A DNA stretch of 60,826 nucleotides, from the NCBI GenBank assembly GCA_022925895.1, contig JAKSYS010000366.1, forward strand, positions 1 through 60,826. The letters are read 5' to 3'. A model generated the notes under the pieces. The model had not been told where the DNA came from, ran no database searches, and worked only from the letters and a program-made list of their open reading frames with translations. The translations under genes were made by a program, and so were the position numbers. Of the stretch, positions 11,019-22,653 are shown piece after piece; position 1 is the stretch's first letter, and the number at the start of each line of letters is the position of its first letter. This DNA comes from Fragilaria crotonensis. Lineage: Eukaryota; Bacillariophyta; Fragilariophyceae; Fragilariales; Fragilariaceae.

Positions 11019-12096
11019 GGTCAATTACAATCTACAATGACGATGTTCTAGAATGATGGTACTCTGGTAGTGACTGCTTTTTGTCCAGCAATTCTGATGG
11101 ACAGTGTGTAACCATTCAGTACTCTTGAATTCAGTAATAGGCTTCAACAGTACTACAAAATATTAACATACATGTATTTATGTGATAAATATATTTATGA
11201 TGCACGCTTCATGTCTATGCATATGGATAGTCTACATTGACAGGCGACACGTGGCATCGACATTGTCCAGTTCTACAGTGCTAGCTAGAACCTGGTACTG
11301 TACTACCGGTAGAGAAAGTAGGCCCGATATTCAAATAACCTATTGTGAGATTATACATAGAGTAGTACAGTAGTAGTACTCCAGTACGACATACAGATTC
11401 GTCCATATTTCATGCTACAGTACTGTAGTAGTCTGACATTCATCAGTTAACATAACCGTCTAACCGTCTACTGCAGTACAGTATACAGTACCGTAGAAAG
11501 TTCTCGTCCAGCGTTGCTGGTAGACCGTCGTACCGTAAAGTGCGTACGATCCATGTTACCTCTTACTCGAACACTTTTGTAAGTGCATTGAATATCAAAT
11601 GCTACGGTACGGTCGAGACTGTACTTACTGGACTACTCGAAGTACCACACATCCTATCGAGGGTAAGTGTGTGATCACCATGGTCCTCCACGCCGATCAA
11701 AAAGCAGCGTATTTCCAAATCATCAGGAGCTTCTGTACCATGTAACACTCGAATGGCTTCAAGCGGATCAGGTGTAGAATGGAGATTTCAAGGCAGATAG
11801 AATTTTGATGGAAATGCGCTGAGCTCGTAACGTGTTGTAGTCGATCCCAGGATTGAGACCGTCAGATGTGCCTGCGTCCTTTGTGCAAGCCGATCTGCGA
11901 TCTGCATCAATAATCATTAACGCTACAGACAGCAGAGAACACACACGCACATTTCTGTTGTTGGCGCATCACCTGTTCACACGCGTACACTTGTTGCCCC
12001 AACCTCATTATTTGCCGTCACCTGGTCTCAACAATTGCTGCCATCCCCCCTTCCCTTCTTCACAGTCATTACATAGTATTCAAAAACAACAACAAC
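11019..12096. other. Shared upstream region of ProRS and eS21
   Basis: Divergent promoter interval of about 1.1 kb between ProRS (minus) and eS21 (plus). No coding frame recognised. The middle (11250-11650) is dense in overlapping GTACTGTA/TACAGTAC words. The last 130 bases are C/T- and CA-rich and form the likely eS21 leader. Confidence 0.5.
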
Positions 12097-12357
12097 ATGC
12101 AGAACGAAGCCGGCGAGAATGTCGATCTTTACGTGCCACGCAAGTGCCACTACACCAGCCGAATTTTGGCGGCCAAGGATCATTCAGCGATTCAAGTCAA
12201 TGTTGCCAACGTGGACCCAGTGACTGGAATTGCCACTGGAGAATACACTCCATTCTGCCTGGCAGGATACATTCGATTCAAGGCAGAAAGTGATATGGCC
12301 TTGACGACCCTAGTGAAGGAACATGATGAGAAAGTCTTGACGAGTGTTGTGGAATAA
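12097..12357 (+). CDS. RPS21: 40S ribosomal protein S21 (eS21)
   Basis: 86 residues in a single exon, the normal length for eS21. It starts MQNEAGENVDLYVPRKC, followed by the conserved stretch TSRILAAKDHSAIQVNVA (the canonical family opening is MQNDAGE-VDLYVPRKCS). It is a structural component of the small ribosomal subunit on the solvent side, involved in late 40S maturation. The ATG sits after an A/C-rich leader (CAACAACAAC). No frame breaks; the reading is unambiguous. Confidence 0.97.
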   Translation: MQNEAGENVDLYVPRKCHYTSRILAAKDHSAIQVNVANVDPVTGIATGEYTPFCLAGYIRFKAESDMALTTLVKEHDEKVLTSVVE

Positions 12358-13737
12358 ATGAAAAGAACTGAACTATAGACGCGGTAGTTTTTGTCTATAT
12401 TCTGCTCATCTTGTATATTGTTGATGATTCGTTGGTTTGGTCCATCTATGCTCTTATTTTTGCACTTGGTTACGTTTGGAACAAGGTGGATGGCAGTTCT
12501 CGTTCGGTGATGCATTTCTACTTTGCAGTCTTGCCCTTGGACCCTCCACTCATGATCACCTAGTTCGTCCTCAAGTTAGCTTCCTATCTACGGCTGCGTA
12601 TAGTAACGGATTCTTTATTGCAGAGCGCTCGGATCGGAATCCCCTGCTGCTTGCAAGTCCTAGTTCTCCATTACACGCTATGGAGTGCTCCGAGCATGCC
12701 TCTAAATAGCACTCCAGTTTTATAGTTTTTTACTAACCCTTCATCGCTTTAACGTAAATCCTCCCAATAAACTCCACACACTTCTTGGAGACATCCAATT
12801 GCACGCCATACGCCTTGATCAAGCATGATGAATGATAACTGATCACACGGAACCATTATAAAGTTTACAGTAGTGCTGTCGCACAGTATTCTCATCGACA
12901 ACCCCATCGCCCGTTGCCCAGTACTGTACAAGTACGCCCACAACATCAAGTTGATAATTGGGCGTCATGGCGCTGGTACTGTGTACTGTAGTCATCCTGG
13001 TGGTACAGTACACTGTACGCGCAAGTTGCAATGTACTATGGGATTGTACTGTGGAGTGTGGAGTACAAAAGAACTACATACCGGTAGTAGGATCCAGTAC
13101 CCCAGTTTGACCGCTACTAGAGCCACACACTAAGATATCTTGAGTCATTCGATGTCCTACTCTACGTTACTGAGTAGGTGATTTCCATGCGACATCTGCC
13201 AACCACTCCCAGAAGTGCTATGGCAAGAGTTGCGTGCTGCATGTCCCCGGCATGTTGTTTCTTACCTCGTTGGTGGTACTAAATTGTTGAGTCATTTCTC
13301 TTGTCTAATTGTATTCTCAGCGTGTGAACATGCCGTGATACTTGGTACAGCAGCAGACATTCCAGCCGGTACACAACAGTCGTGCTTTTCGAAACGAGTA
13401 TGACAGCATGACCCTTGTCACCATTTCGATCAACGAACTGGTCTGGTTTCACATTGATTCTGTTAGTATTCGTCGTCCACATAACTACCTGGCGAGGCAA
13501 GGCAACGCAGCAGTTCTCTGTCGCATTTCGTGCCCAGAACAATCGATTGGCGATTGGAAGAGCGGTGTTAGTGTGGGGTGTGAGAGTGGTGTCATTCACA
13601 ACAGGCATTTTAAGTGCTCCAGACACAACAATTCATTACTCTGCCAAATATCAAGACATATATTTGAGTTTGAGGAACTGCATCAGCTTCGCAATTATTA
13701 ATCAACGGTTGAAGTCGAAGGGATAGAGCTTTACAAA
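12358..13737. other. Intergenic region
   Basis: No gene supported. 12880-13100 is rich in GTACTGTA/TACAGTAC words. Short open frames at 13200-13700 on both strands show no family resemblance. The final 30 bases are the leader of the LRR gene. Confidence 0.4.
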
Positions 13738-16700
13738 ATGAGCGATAATGGCCTTTCTTACGAGGTTGACACAAAAATCAATGATGACGACCAGTACTAC
13801 GAAAGCAGAAAACCAGTGCCCGTGTCATTTGACATGATGACATTCGAATTACCGGATGCGAGCAAGGAACCGAGCGTGTATGAACCATCCATGAAAGAAC
13901 CGAGCTTGTACGAACCCACCACAAAGGACACACCTCCTGCTCCTCCAACTAGGAATGATCATTCACAATCTGCCTCCAACATTCGTCGGAAACAGAGAGC
14001 ATCACGACGAAACCTAATGGCGTCAGCCACACCAACCCCTGCACAGGACAACCTCAAGAATCCGCCACGGGAGATGCCTGAATCCATCCAAACAAGCAGT
14101 AACAGTAGTACGCCAGTCGAGCCTAGTCGCTCTTCGGAAACTGAAATGGACCCTGTTAGGGAAGCCAAGTGGACGGGCGAAGCTGAAGAAGAGTCCACAA
14201 TCGCTCGACGCAAAGCTATTCAAGAAATCATGAAGGACACATCGCTCAGCGCTGCCGAAAGGAATCAGAAAATACAACAGCTCATGAGTGGAAAGATTGT
14301 TATAGATCCAACACCATCCACACGGACCGGCGAGACCAATGACAACGTGTCGAAATCAATGCGAAAGAATGTCGAGGCAGTCAACATTGGCGGTGCTTCG
14401 GCCTCTTTCAACTCTTCAGGAAAAAATCGAAACAATCTCGACACGAAACCAGGTTTTACTGCGGTCAAAGGTACCGATACCAGGGCTGACATGAAAGCAC
14501 GACGCGAAATGGTTCCCATGAGTCCAGGAGATCAGAGAATAGGGAACATGGATAGTCAATCCGGTTCCGATTCCAAAGTGGGGTTCACAGCTGTTCGAGG
14601 GGAGGACTCGAGGGTCAAGGGTAAAGTGAGTCGAGGAATGGCACCAATTTCACCCGGGATATCACAATTGCAAACTGCAGAAGATTCCAAGGACAACCAA
14701 AGTGGAGATGTGCGACCAGGTGTGACTGCTGTCCGAGGCGAGGATGCACGAATCTCGCGTAAAGCCAACCGTGGTTCCACCACTGTAACCTTACCGTCAG
14801 ATTTGGTTGCAGCTCCGCAGTTTGATAACGACGAACCCACTCGTGCTGGTGGGCAAGTTTCGATGGATCGATCAGGTGCAATTGATGCCGAGAACTCCTT
14901 TCCTCCTCATCGATTCCTGGCGCATCACCCGTGTTGGGACGCGACTCACGAGTTTCCCGCAAGCTGCAATCAAGCTTGACTGTGCCACCGGTGGCTTCAC
15001 TAAAGGTGGATGATCCTTCCTTCTCATCGACTCCCGGAGTGTCGGCCATGCGGGGGAGTGACTCACGAATTTCGCGCAAGTTGCAATCGAGCACGATTGT
15101 TCCAGCCGTGGCATCATTGAAGCTAGATGATAGTGAATCCGATGAAAAACCAGCCTCTAAACCCGGCGCAGTCGTTTCCTATTCAAATTCGCGTGTGGCT
15201 CGAAAAATCGGTGTCGCAACCACGGCGAATGCATCCAATTCTGCCACCTCCTTTGCTTCCTACGATGTTACGATGGATGAACCCGGCGCCATTGCGCCAG
15301 GCAGTGCCATGTCAATGGCCGACGACTCACGGGTGGCTCGAAAGATGCAATCAAATTCGAATAAAGGTCCTGGAGTTTTCGCGTCAACTGATGATTCTCG
15401 CGTTCGACGAAAAAAGAGCGGGTCTAGACGCTCATCCAGTATATCAGATGGACGAGCTGCAGAAAACGCTGAAACCTTTGAGGACGAACCTGAGAGCCTC
15501 GCCCTTCCAGGCAGTGCCGTTGCATCAAGGAACGATTCTCGTCTCGCCCGAAAAATTGCGCAAGGAGGTACTGGTGCCGGCGCTCAAGCAGCATCCGACG
15601 ACACGGCTGTTTCCAAGAAAGTTGGTCGAACGCGAGGGGCTGCATTGGGCCTTGCGGCAGCGACCGCTGCAGCAAACATTGGTGCTGTTCAAGCATTTGG
15701 CGAAGATGAAGCTGCCCAGAAAAAATCATTTGTGCAAGACGAGCTATTCTCTACTGACGACGGCAATGATATCAATCCTGACGATTACCTCATGCAACAA
15801 GTTAGAGCAACGCAGCAAGCGCAACAGAAAAAGATTGCAAAGAAGAAGCCAGATAAAGATTTGGACGAATCCGAAGGGTTGCATAAAGACGGGGATGCTG
15901 CAGTCCCCAAGGTTCCTGGTGCCTTTTCTGTGAAGGGAGGACGAGGCTGGTTTACGGGGGGCTTTCGCCAGCGCGCCGCTCGGGGTATGGTACGCATTCG
16001 GAACCAGGTCATCTTGGACGCGGACGTTACCGCGGTTGCCGAGGATGGCATCGATGAGGAAGAAACTTGGTGGGATCGCGCTGACAAACCGACTCTGATT
16101 GTTGGTGCTTGCGTATTGGTATTTGCCATCATTGTCATAAGCGTCCCTGTTGCGCTTGCGGTAACGAAAGAAGATCCACCAACACCGGCGCCGACAAGCC
16201 CACGTTTCTTCGCTACGGATGACTTCAAACAATTGCTCGCCCCAGTTACGGATCCTGCAGCGTTTGAAAATCCAGAGTCTCCCCAGAGTCGCGCCCTAGA
16301 TTGGATTGTCTACGACGACGAATTGCAGCTTTTACCGAATGACGCGGCCACCATTCAGCGATACATCTGCATGGTTATGTACTTCGGCAATGGTGGCGAG
16401 AATTGGGACTTCCCGCAACCAGCTGTTGAATGGGGTTCTGGGGTTCACGAATGCGAATGGGATTACATCACTTGTGAATCCAACATGACTGTTGGGAAGC
16501 TGAACCTTCTTGAGCTAGGGTTGACAGGATCTTTGCAAGCAGAGATGGTGCATCTTTCACAGCTATCATCGTTGGATCTTGGTCGAAATAAGTTAAGCGA
16601 AGTCAGCTTCCCAGTTTTGCTTTTGCAAATGACAACATTGAGGTTCCTCTATCTTGATTCACTTGGCTTGAAAGGAACCATACCCAGTGAGATTGGCAAA

Positions 16701-17444
16701 CTCAATAAGCTCGAACAATTGTATTTGGGCTCCAACAGCTTCTCTGGTTCATTGCCGACCGAAATACAGGGATTGACTTCCATCGAGGGTTTCCAGGTCA
16801 ACACAAACAACTTGGAAGGCGACATCTTCAACATCGTTGGAAGCTGGCCTGTGCTCAAGAACTTAGATTTTGGTAACAACGATTTCATCGGGAAAATTCC
16901 GACGAATCTTCCTTCAAGTCTGGTGTCTTTGCGCCTCGACCGGAACAGTATTAGTGGCAGTCTTCCGACAGAATTGGGAGCGCTGAAATTTCTCAAGTCG
17001 GTAATTGTGACACAAAACTTTCGACTTGGTGGAGCCCTTCCTAGTGAGCTAGGGAGGTGCTCCTCACTGGAAACCCTGCAAATTGACTCAAACATGTTTA
17101 GCGGTAACATCCCATCTGAATTGGGCAACCTGCCTGCCATTCAAGAATTACGTCTTGGTCAGAACGAATTCACAGGAATGATTCCCTCAGCGTTGGGGAG
17201 CTGTACAACGTTGACCAGTCTTGATTTTAACAACAATAATTTCATCAGTGCAGTGCCGACCGAGTTGGGCAAGTTGACCGCACTGTCGTTGTTGTGGCTC
17301 CAATTCAGCAACTTGTCCGGCTCCATGCCGAGTGAAATTTGTTCTCTACGAACAAACAAGTTGATTGATCTTCAAGCCGATTGCAAATTCTCCAATGCGG
17401 AATTAAAATGCCAAGAGCCTGAATGTTGCACGCTTTGCCATTAA
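13738..17444 (+). CDS. Type II membrane LRR protein with long repetitive cytosolic region
   Basis: About 1,235 residues if one frame break near 14900 is bridged (one T apparently missing: TCCTTTCCTCC where the repeat expects TCCTTTTCCTCC). Residues 1 to about 780 are low complexity and carry roughly nine copies of a motif of the form PG-x-A-x(4)-DSR-V/I-S/A-RK. One transmembrane helix follows (TLIVGACVLVFAIIVISVPV, about 16095-16160). C-terminal to it is a cap with CEWDYITC and then about ten plant-type LRRs (LxxLDLGxNxLSG, G-IPSELG), ending in a Cys-rich tail (CQEPECCTLCH). Lack of an N-terminal signal and an LRR part after the helix imply a type II topology with the LRRs outside or lumenal. 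Such LRR proteins are expanded in diatoms. Ligand and role unknown. It converges with the methyltransferase, with 27 bp between stop codons. Confidence 0.85.
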
Positions 17445-17471
17445 AAGTGAAAATCATAAAAGTCAACGGTA

Positions 17472-18685
17472 CTACACTTTATTTTCCCACACTTTGAGAT
17501 GCGTGTCTTCCACAGTATAGACACCATTTTCGTCAAACCGCAAATCTTCCAAGGTATGCTCGCCGTCCAATGTCGCTCCTTTGGTTGCAACCATTGCAAA
17601 ATGTCGGCCAGTAGCCGCTCCGACCTTTGTTGTGGCAAACAGTTGCAGCAATAGGTCCCTGTACTCTTGAGAATGATCTGCGTAGTCATCCAAATATGGT
17701 TCTGTCGCACGGATTAGACTGACAATAACGGATTCGCTCGTTGGGCAGCATAGGCTGGCGTTTCAAAGTCCATTTCACAGAACCAAAACTGACCGTTGGG
17801 TTTGAGAATGCGATGGGCCTCTTGAATAATGGCAAGTGTGACTGCCGCGGGAAGCTCATGAGCCACAAACTGTAAATTGACAACGTCGACCGATGCATCT
17901 GGTAGACCAGTCGCTTCAGCTGCCGCTATTTGGTACGAAATACGATCGTCGCGAGTGATGGAATTGATCCAAGTGCCTCCCTCCTCAATGGATTTGGGCT
18001 GTAGGGCCAACAACCTTCTGCCCACTTCACAAAAGTAGGGACTCAGGTCCAACCCGAGAATCTTGGAGGCATGTGGGTATTGTTGTGCAAGCCGCCGTGT
18101 GCTCATTCCAGTTCCACATCCTAAATCCACAATGAGAGCACCGTCGTTGTTGTTCACAGAGGCACCGAGCTGATGTAAGCAAACTTGGAAGGAATCCCGA
18201 AATGCTTCTTCGCCTTTACTCCCATGCGCTGGGAAATTCCTTGCTCCAACGGAGGCACTGGCAATTTCTGCCTCCCAGGCTGCATCCCAACATAAATTGC
18301 CATTCGGATAGGCATGAAAGGGTTGTTGGTAGTATGTAGGAATGTGCGAGGTATCAAACTCTAAATCAGTCGACTGCCAGTCATCAAACGACTTTGCAAT
18401 CCATTCTTTGCATTCCATCCATGGAATTCCATTGGAGGATGCCGTATCCATCATTTTTTGATGTGCTTGAGGTACCAAGACGTACTCCCATAAGGGAGAT
18501 TTGAGGGCGAAGTTAAGAATACCATGTAAAAGTCCAGTTCGAGGAGTCGGTCCTGCTTGACTCACGTCGGTGGCGTAGAGAGAAGAGGGAAGCCGCACCA
18601 CAGGATTGAGGTTAAATGCCTCTGATGAAGATAGCGCCGTTAACGAAACGACAAGGACAATGGGGACTCTTGCATGCATCTTCAT
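17472..18685 (-). CDS. SAM-dependent methyltransferase, probably organelle- or ER-targeted
   Basis: About 404 residues after bridging one missing base near 17730, where NPLL and SLIRATEPYLDDYADHSQEY lie in adjacent frames. The leader MKMHARVPIVLVVSLTALSSSEAF is a hydrophobic signal peptide ending SEAF-N, close to the diatom plastid ASAF motif with Phe at the cleavage site, so plastid import via ER is plausible. The class I Rossmann core shows motif I VDLGCGTGMSTRRLA (about residue 185), the acidic motif II LGLDLSPYF and motif III region HRILKPNGQFWFCEMD. It resembles type-11 methyltransferases of photosynthetic eukaryotes; the substrate is unknown. The ATG at 18685 is followed at once by the leader. 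The gene is tail-to-tail with the LRR gene. Confidence 0.8.
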
Positions 18686-19108
18686 TTTGCCAGATTATGT
18701 CTGTGTATGTTCACATTCGCATCTGACCATGATACTACAATCTACGATCTGCTGATATGATTTCTTCAAGAAAACAACAGTATGATGTGCTACAGTAGTG
18801 CTGTATCACTAAAGTATAAGTAATACTGGAGTACCAGTTTCATCGCTTTTTAGTGTTATATGTCGGCTATTTTAGTATGACATCACCGTGCCCACAGTAC
18901 TTGCTCTACTACAGGCTACAAGGGAAACACATGAATCACTGATAGAAGGAGATATGTAGCAGTTATCTTTCTGGCATGACAAAGGGTTGACATGCGCGTT
19001 AGGAAAAGCGCCGACAGAAGTCAACAACAAAGATTCCGTGTTTTGTCAGCCATTCAAATTTCCGATGTCTTCAAAAATCTTCTACAGGAGGACTCACTGT
19101 AGTTTATT

Positions 19109-19136
19109 ACTGTGACGTCAGTGCCCACGTCACAGT
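19109..19136. promoter_or_regulatory. CRE-like palindrome
   Basis: Perfect 10-base arms ACTGTGACGT / ACGTCACAGT flank 8 bases and contain TGACGTCA. In diatoms TGACGT is the published core of CO2/cAMP-responsive elements. It lies about 430 bases upstream of the methyltransferase start. Any function is inference. Confidence 0.35.
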
Positions 19137-19294
19137 ACTGATGTCTGCACGTTCAACGTACTGACATGCAGTACTACAGTAAGACAGTAACATACTGAGA
19201 GCATCCTGATTGGTACGCGCTGACGTCAAATCGGTGAAACCTTATCGGATCTGATCTCACAAATCCATTGCACACTCTGCCGCACGACAGGCCT

Positions 19295-19319
19295 AGCATG
19301 TCTTATCGTTGGGGGTACA
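19295..19319 (+). repeat. Left arm of 2.5-kb-spaced inverted repeat
   Basis: 25 bases beginning AGCATGTCTTATCG. They match the reverse complement of 21833-21857 at 24 of 25 positions. Both arms lead inward into GGGGTACA and poly-G/poly-A rich DNA. Candidate TIR of a decayed DNA transposon, or two solo elements in opposite orientation. Confidence 0.7.
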
Positions 19320-21207
19320 CCGGCCCTCTTGTGTACCCTGGGTACATCGATGTACCCTTCAAAAAAAATTGAAAAATTGGCAATCTTTATCGTGTACTGT
19401 AGTACTGTGTACTGAACCACCGCGCAGTTTTCCGATTACCGGAGCGAGAACGGCGTGAGTGGGCACACGTGCACACAATTTGATACACTGCAAGTTGATA
19501 ATTGTATCCAACATTGTTGGCATTCGCACAATGCTGATTGTGAGACTACTACTTGTACTTAATAGTGGGGGAGTGATAGTTGTATGGCTGGTTTCACCTT
19601 CGACCCTCGCGAGGTAGGTCATAGTACTAGATGTACTTAACTCCTACATATTATATACTAATTCTTTCGTAAAGATATGATTGCTCTCTCGTGTGATGCT
19701 GGGATCAAAGCATTAATCGCACAACCAATTAGCTACTGCGTGGTGCCTTCCTCATCGTCGCTTTATTCAGCCCCCGTGTTGGTCAAAGTAAAGCGTGAAC
19801 CGTGGTGACTCGAACACGAGCCGCTCATTCTTGTTGCACTAGAGCTGCTGTTCTTGCTGGGATGCATGGGCGGATGAGCAAGGTGGGCGCAACAAGACTT
19901 TCTCGGCAGATTCGCGATTCGATGGTAGTTTGCTATTCTTCAACAGCTATCATGGGCTTGAGGAATGGTTACGATCTAAGATTTCCCAGCCAAGAATGTA
20001 TGGCATTGGTAAAACAAGGACGTTTCCAAATCATGCCGCATGATGCCATCAGTATTCACCGCCGGCCCCAGAGGATAAACACATCGTCACGTCGGAGGCT
20101 CATGTGATTGAAATTCGGCACAATGATTGACCGTATCCTGTGGTGAAGCTGTGCCAAATAATCAATGGGTAGCTTCTGGTAATCCTGGCAGATGCTGGGG
20201 GTTGCAAACTACCTTAGCAAAAATCAGCCCAGTTGGTGAAATTGTTTTCGGATCTTTGTTTCATCCCACTGAAAAATCATCTTTTGCGATGCGACACTGC
20301 AAGTGCACAATGTGTTTATAACTAGCTACTACATGATACTTGACTGTTTCAAATCTATATGCCACAATAGAACCTTAGCGAAAAGGGGATTGCCCAAATC
20401 ATTATCAAATATGTTGTTGGCAAGGAAACAGACCGCCGACTCTCTTATGGGAGATGGAAAGCAACATGCAAGTATGGGCCTTGGACTATTCATCCACCAG
20501 GAACACATCAAGTAATTGGCATTTTTGTTACAACAAACTGTATCCTATTGTAAATCCACTCCCAAATTGTCAAATCACGGATGCCATAGATTATGGCATA
20601 GAGAACGCCATTGCTCGTAGACATGATCATGACTCCACGATTCGTTTGCGAAGATCAGTTCTTTAAGTAAGCACAATAGTTGGTCGATGTGGTATACGCA
20701 AATTAAGCAACGGCCGAAGGTTCACGTGTTGCTCGTTCCTATTCAACTGTATGGGAGCCGAATCCTGAAGCGCCTTAAATTTGCGATTGCCTTGATACAC
20801 ATCATCATTTGCATGCAATTACCGTGGGTATCATCGCCAAAGAAATCGTCACCATAGTGGTCAACATGATCATTCTCTCCCTCTTCTTCTGCTCCGGCAT
20901 CCGCCTCCACACCATTATCGTTGTAGTTGTAGAAACTCTTGTTCCGTGTTCTTTAGTCGTCATCATACCAACTCCATTCCGCTTGTTCAAGGTGTCAAAA
21001 ATCTCTCGACAATTATTTGGGAGGGTAGAACGGCAGTGTTTCAAAGCTTACTCAAGTCGACAAGGAGTATCCGCGGATCTCGTCATAGCCTTGCAGACGA
21101 ATGTTGCTTGGCGGACTCACGATTGTTTGGCTGATCACTGAGCATCGTTGTGCACACGCAACTGAAATTGGTGCTCCTTACACATGCCAAAATATTTGCG
21201 AGAATTT

Positions 21208-21288
21208 GAAGACTATCGTCCTCACTCATGTTTCTCGATCCCTCAGGCGATGATTAATACTGCTGTCCTAGTGAGGACGATAGTCTTC
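21208..21288. repeat. Perfect 19-bp inverted repeat (stem-loop)
   Basis: GAAGACTATCGTCCTCACT at 21208-21226 is followed, 43 bases later, by its exact reverse complement at 21270-21288. It is not a terminator in any gene seen. It could form a hairpin RNA or be a small palindromic element. Confidence 0.9.
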
Positions 21289-21832
21289 ATGGCGTGATCG
21301 TTTGAAAGCCGTGTAATCCCATGGTCAATGCCCTTGGTTGCATCGTGGTAAAAATCCATTCTTATGACGTCACTTATCAGAAAACACTTAAGGAAATCAT
21401 TTTCCAAGTGGAAAACGTACCACGGCCTACCTGCCGATTCCTCAGGGTGAAACCAGCCATATATCTATGCTGGGAGGGCGTGCATCCTTTTGAGGTGTCA
21501 TCACAGTGCAGGATGCGTTTCGATTGCAGGGCAATTGTTGAGATATCCCATAATCCGAGTACACAACTGCTCCAACGTTCGACGAAAACACGAGGATCAG
21601 GTATTTGTACGTTTTGTGGTATTAAACATATGCAGTGAAAAGCCACAAAAAGGTCACTGTATATTCCCACTGGAGCAATGATACAGTACTGACCCCGGGT
21701 ACATGAGGGGGGGTCAGATTTTGAAAATGTGACCCTAGGTCATCAAAAAGGTACATCATCTGACCCCCCCCAATTCGATGTACCCCCCCTCATAAGAAAT
21801 GCTTTTTTGAAAAAAAATCGAAAAATCAGGGA

Positions 21833-21857
21833 TGTACCCCCCACGATAAGACATGCT
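21833..21857 (-). repeat. Right arm of 2.5-kb-spaced inverted repeat
   Basis: Inverted partner of 19295-19319 (24 of 25 matching). It lies 23 bases before the first recognisable MBF1 exon, so the element may have removed the MBF1 5' end. Confidence 0.7.
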
Positions 21858-21880
21858 CTAAGTAATCAATCATACCACAG

Positions 21881-22500
21881 CAAACCCTTCCCTCCGGACA
21901 AGATTGGGAGAATCAAAATGCGGGACGAGGCACTGGTGGAATGCGCATGTCCCTTCCAACGACGGGACGTGAATTGGAACGGGCCAAGGCCATGGGCTTG
22001 GTCACGACTGAGAAACGGTACGGTAACAATTACATGAGTCCTTGTATCGGGATGAAATTCAACACTGTTTTGGGTGCAAAAATGATGAAGGACGAGAATG
22101 TAGTTGTTGTGGTGAAAGAATGGAGGAACGAAGTTGTAACGCTTGGGACGGTCATCGTCGAGGTTTTTCGTCGGTTTGGAAATCGATCTCATAACCTATT
22201 CTCAACGACTCGATTTTGTACTCACTTTTTTTTTTCCGTTCCTTGTCGCTGTCTTGTCATGACATTATCATTATGTTATAATACTATTTTGATACACACA
22301 GACAAACAGCAGGTGGTGCCAAAACCCACAAAAGCATGATCATGTCGGCCCGAACATTGGACGATGCTACCGAGGCAGGTCGGATTGTCAAAGTCGACGT
22401 GAAATTGTCCAAGGCTATTGCTCAGGCACGTACATCCATGAAGCTTTCACAAAAGGACTTGGCGGCTTCCATCAACACTACGCCAAACTTGATACATGAG
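21881..22500 (+). pseudogene. Truncated multiprotein bridging factor 1 (MBF1) gene
   Basis: Two exon-like blocks. 21881-22022 reads SGQDWENQNAGRG then TTGRELERAKAMGLVTTEKR. After a 279-bp GT-AG intron (22023-22301), the second block reads KQQVVPKPTKA and, one frame over, VKVDVKLSKAIAQARTSMKL then SQKDLAASINTTPNLIHE. This is the MBF1 linker and first half of its Cro/C1-type helix-turn-helix. MBF1 is a transcriptional coactivator bridging TBP and bZIP factors. The protein normally continues YE-x-G-x-AIPN and about 40 residues more; here homology stops at 22500, followed by ACW-stop. There is also a one-base break near 22334. The upstream start is missing or in an unseen exon. A broken copy is likeliest; a functional copy would be expected elsewhere. 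Confidence 0.7.
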
Positions 22501-22653
22501 GCGTGCTGGTAACTTTGTTCGCACGAATGAGACAGTACGAGCTACTCGACGGAAGGCACACAACTTGTTGATCTTGACTAATTTATAGATGACTTTTGAC
22601 ATGCCTAATACCAGTCGAATCTCATCACGACAAGTTATGATGACAGTGGAGAG

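Larger units (their letters stand above)
18686..21880. other. Gene-poor region with transposon-like inverted repeats
   Basis: About 3.2 kb without a recognisable intact gene. It holds a 10-bp inverted repeat around a CRE-like TGACGTCA (19109-19136), a second TGACGTCA at 19221, a pair of 25-base inverted arms (19295-19319 and 21833-21857), and a perfect 19-bp stem (21208-21226 with 21270-21288). Short open frames at 19800-20670 show no family similarity and may be decayed coding DNA. Confidence 0.5.

Noticed and set aside
19802..20666. Series of short plus-strand open frames resembling a broken gene
   Set aside because: Translated pieces match no family I know and lack consistent splice borders; left as possible decay only.
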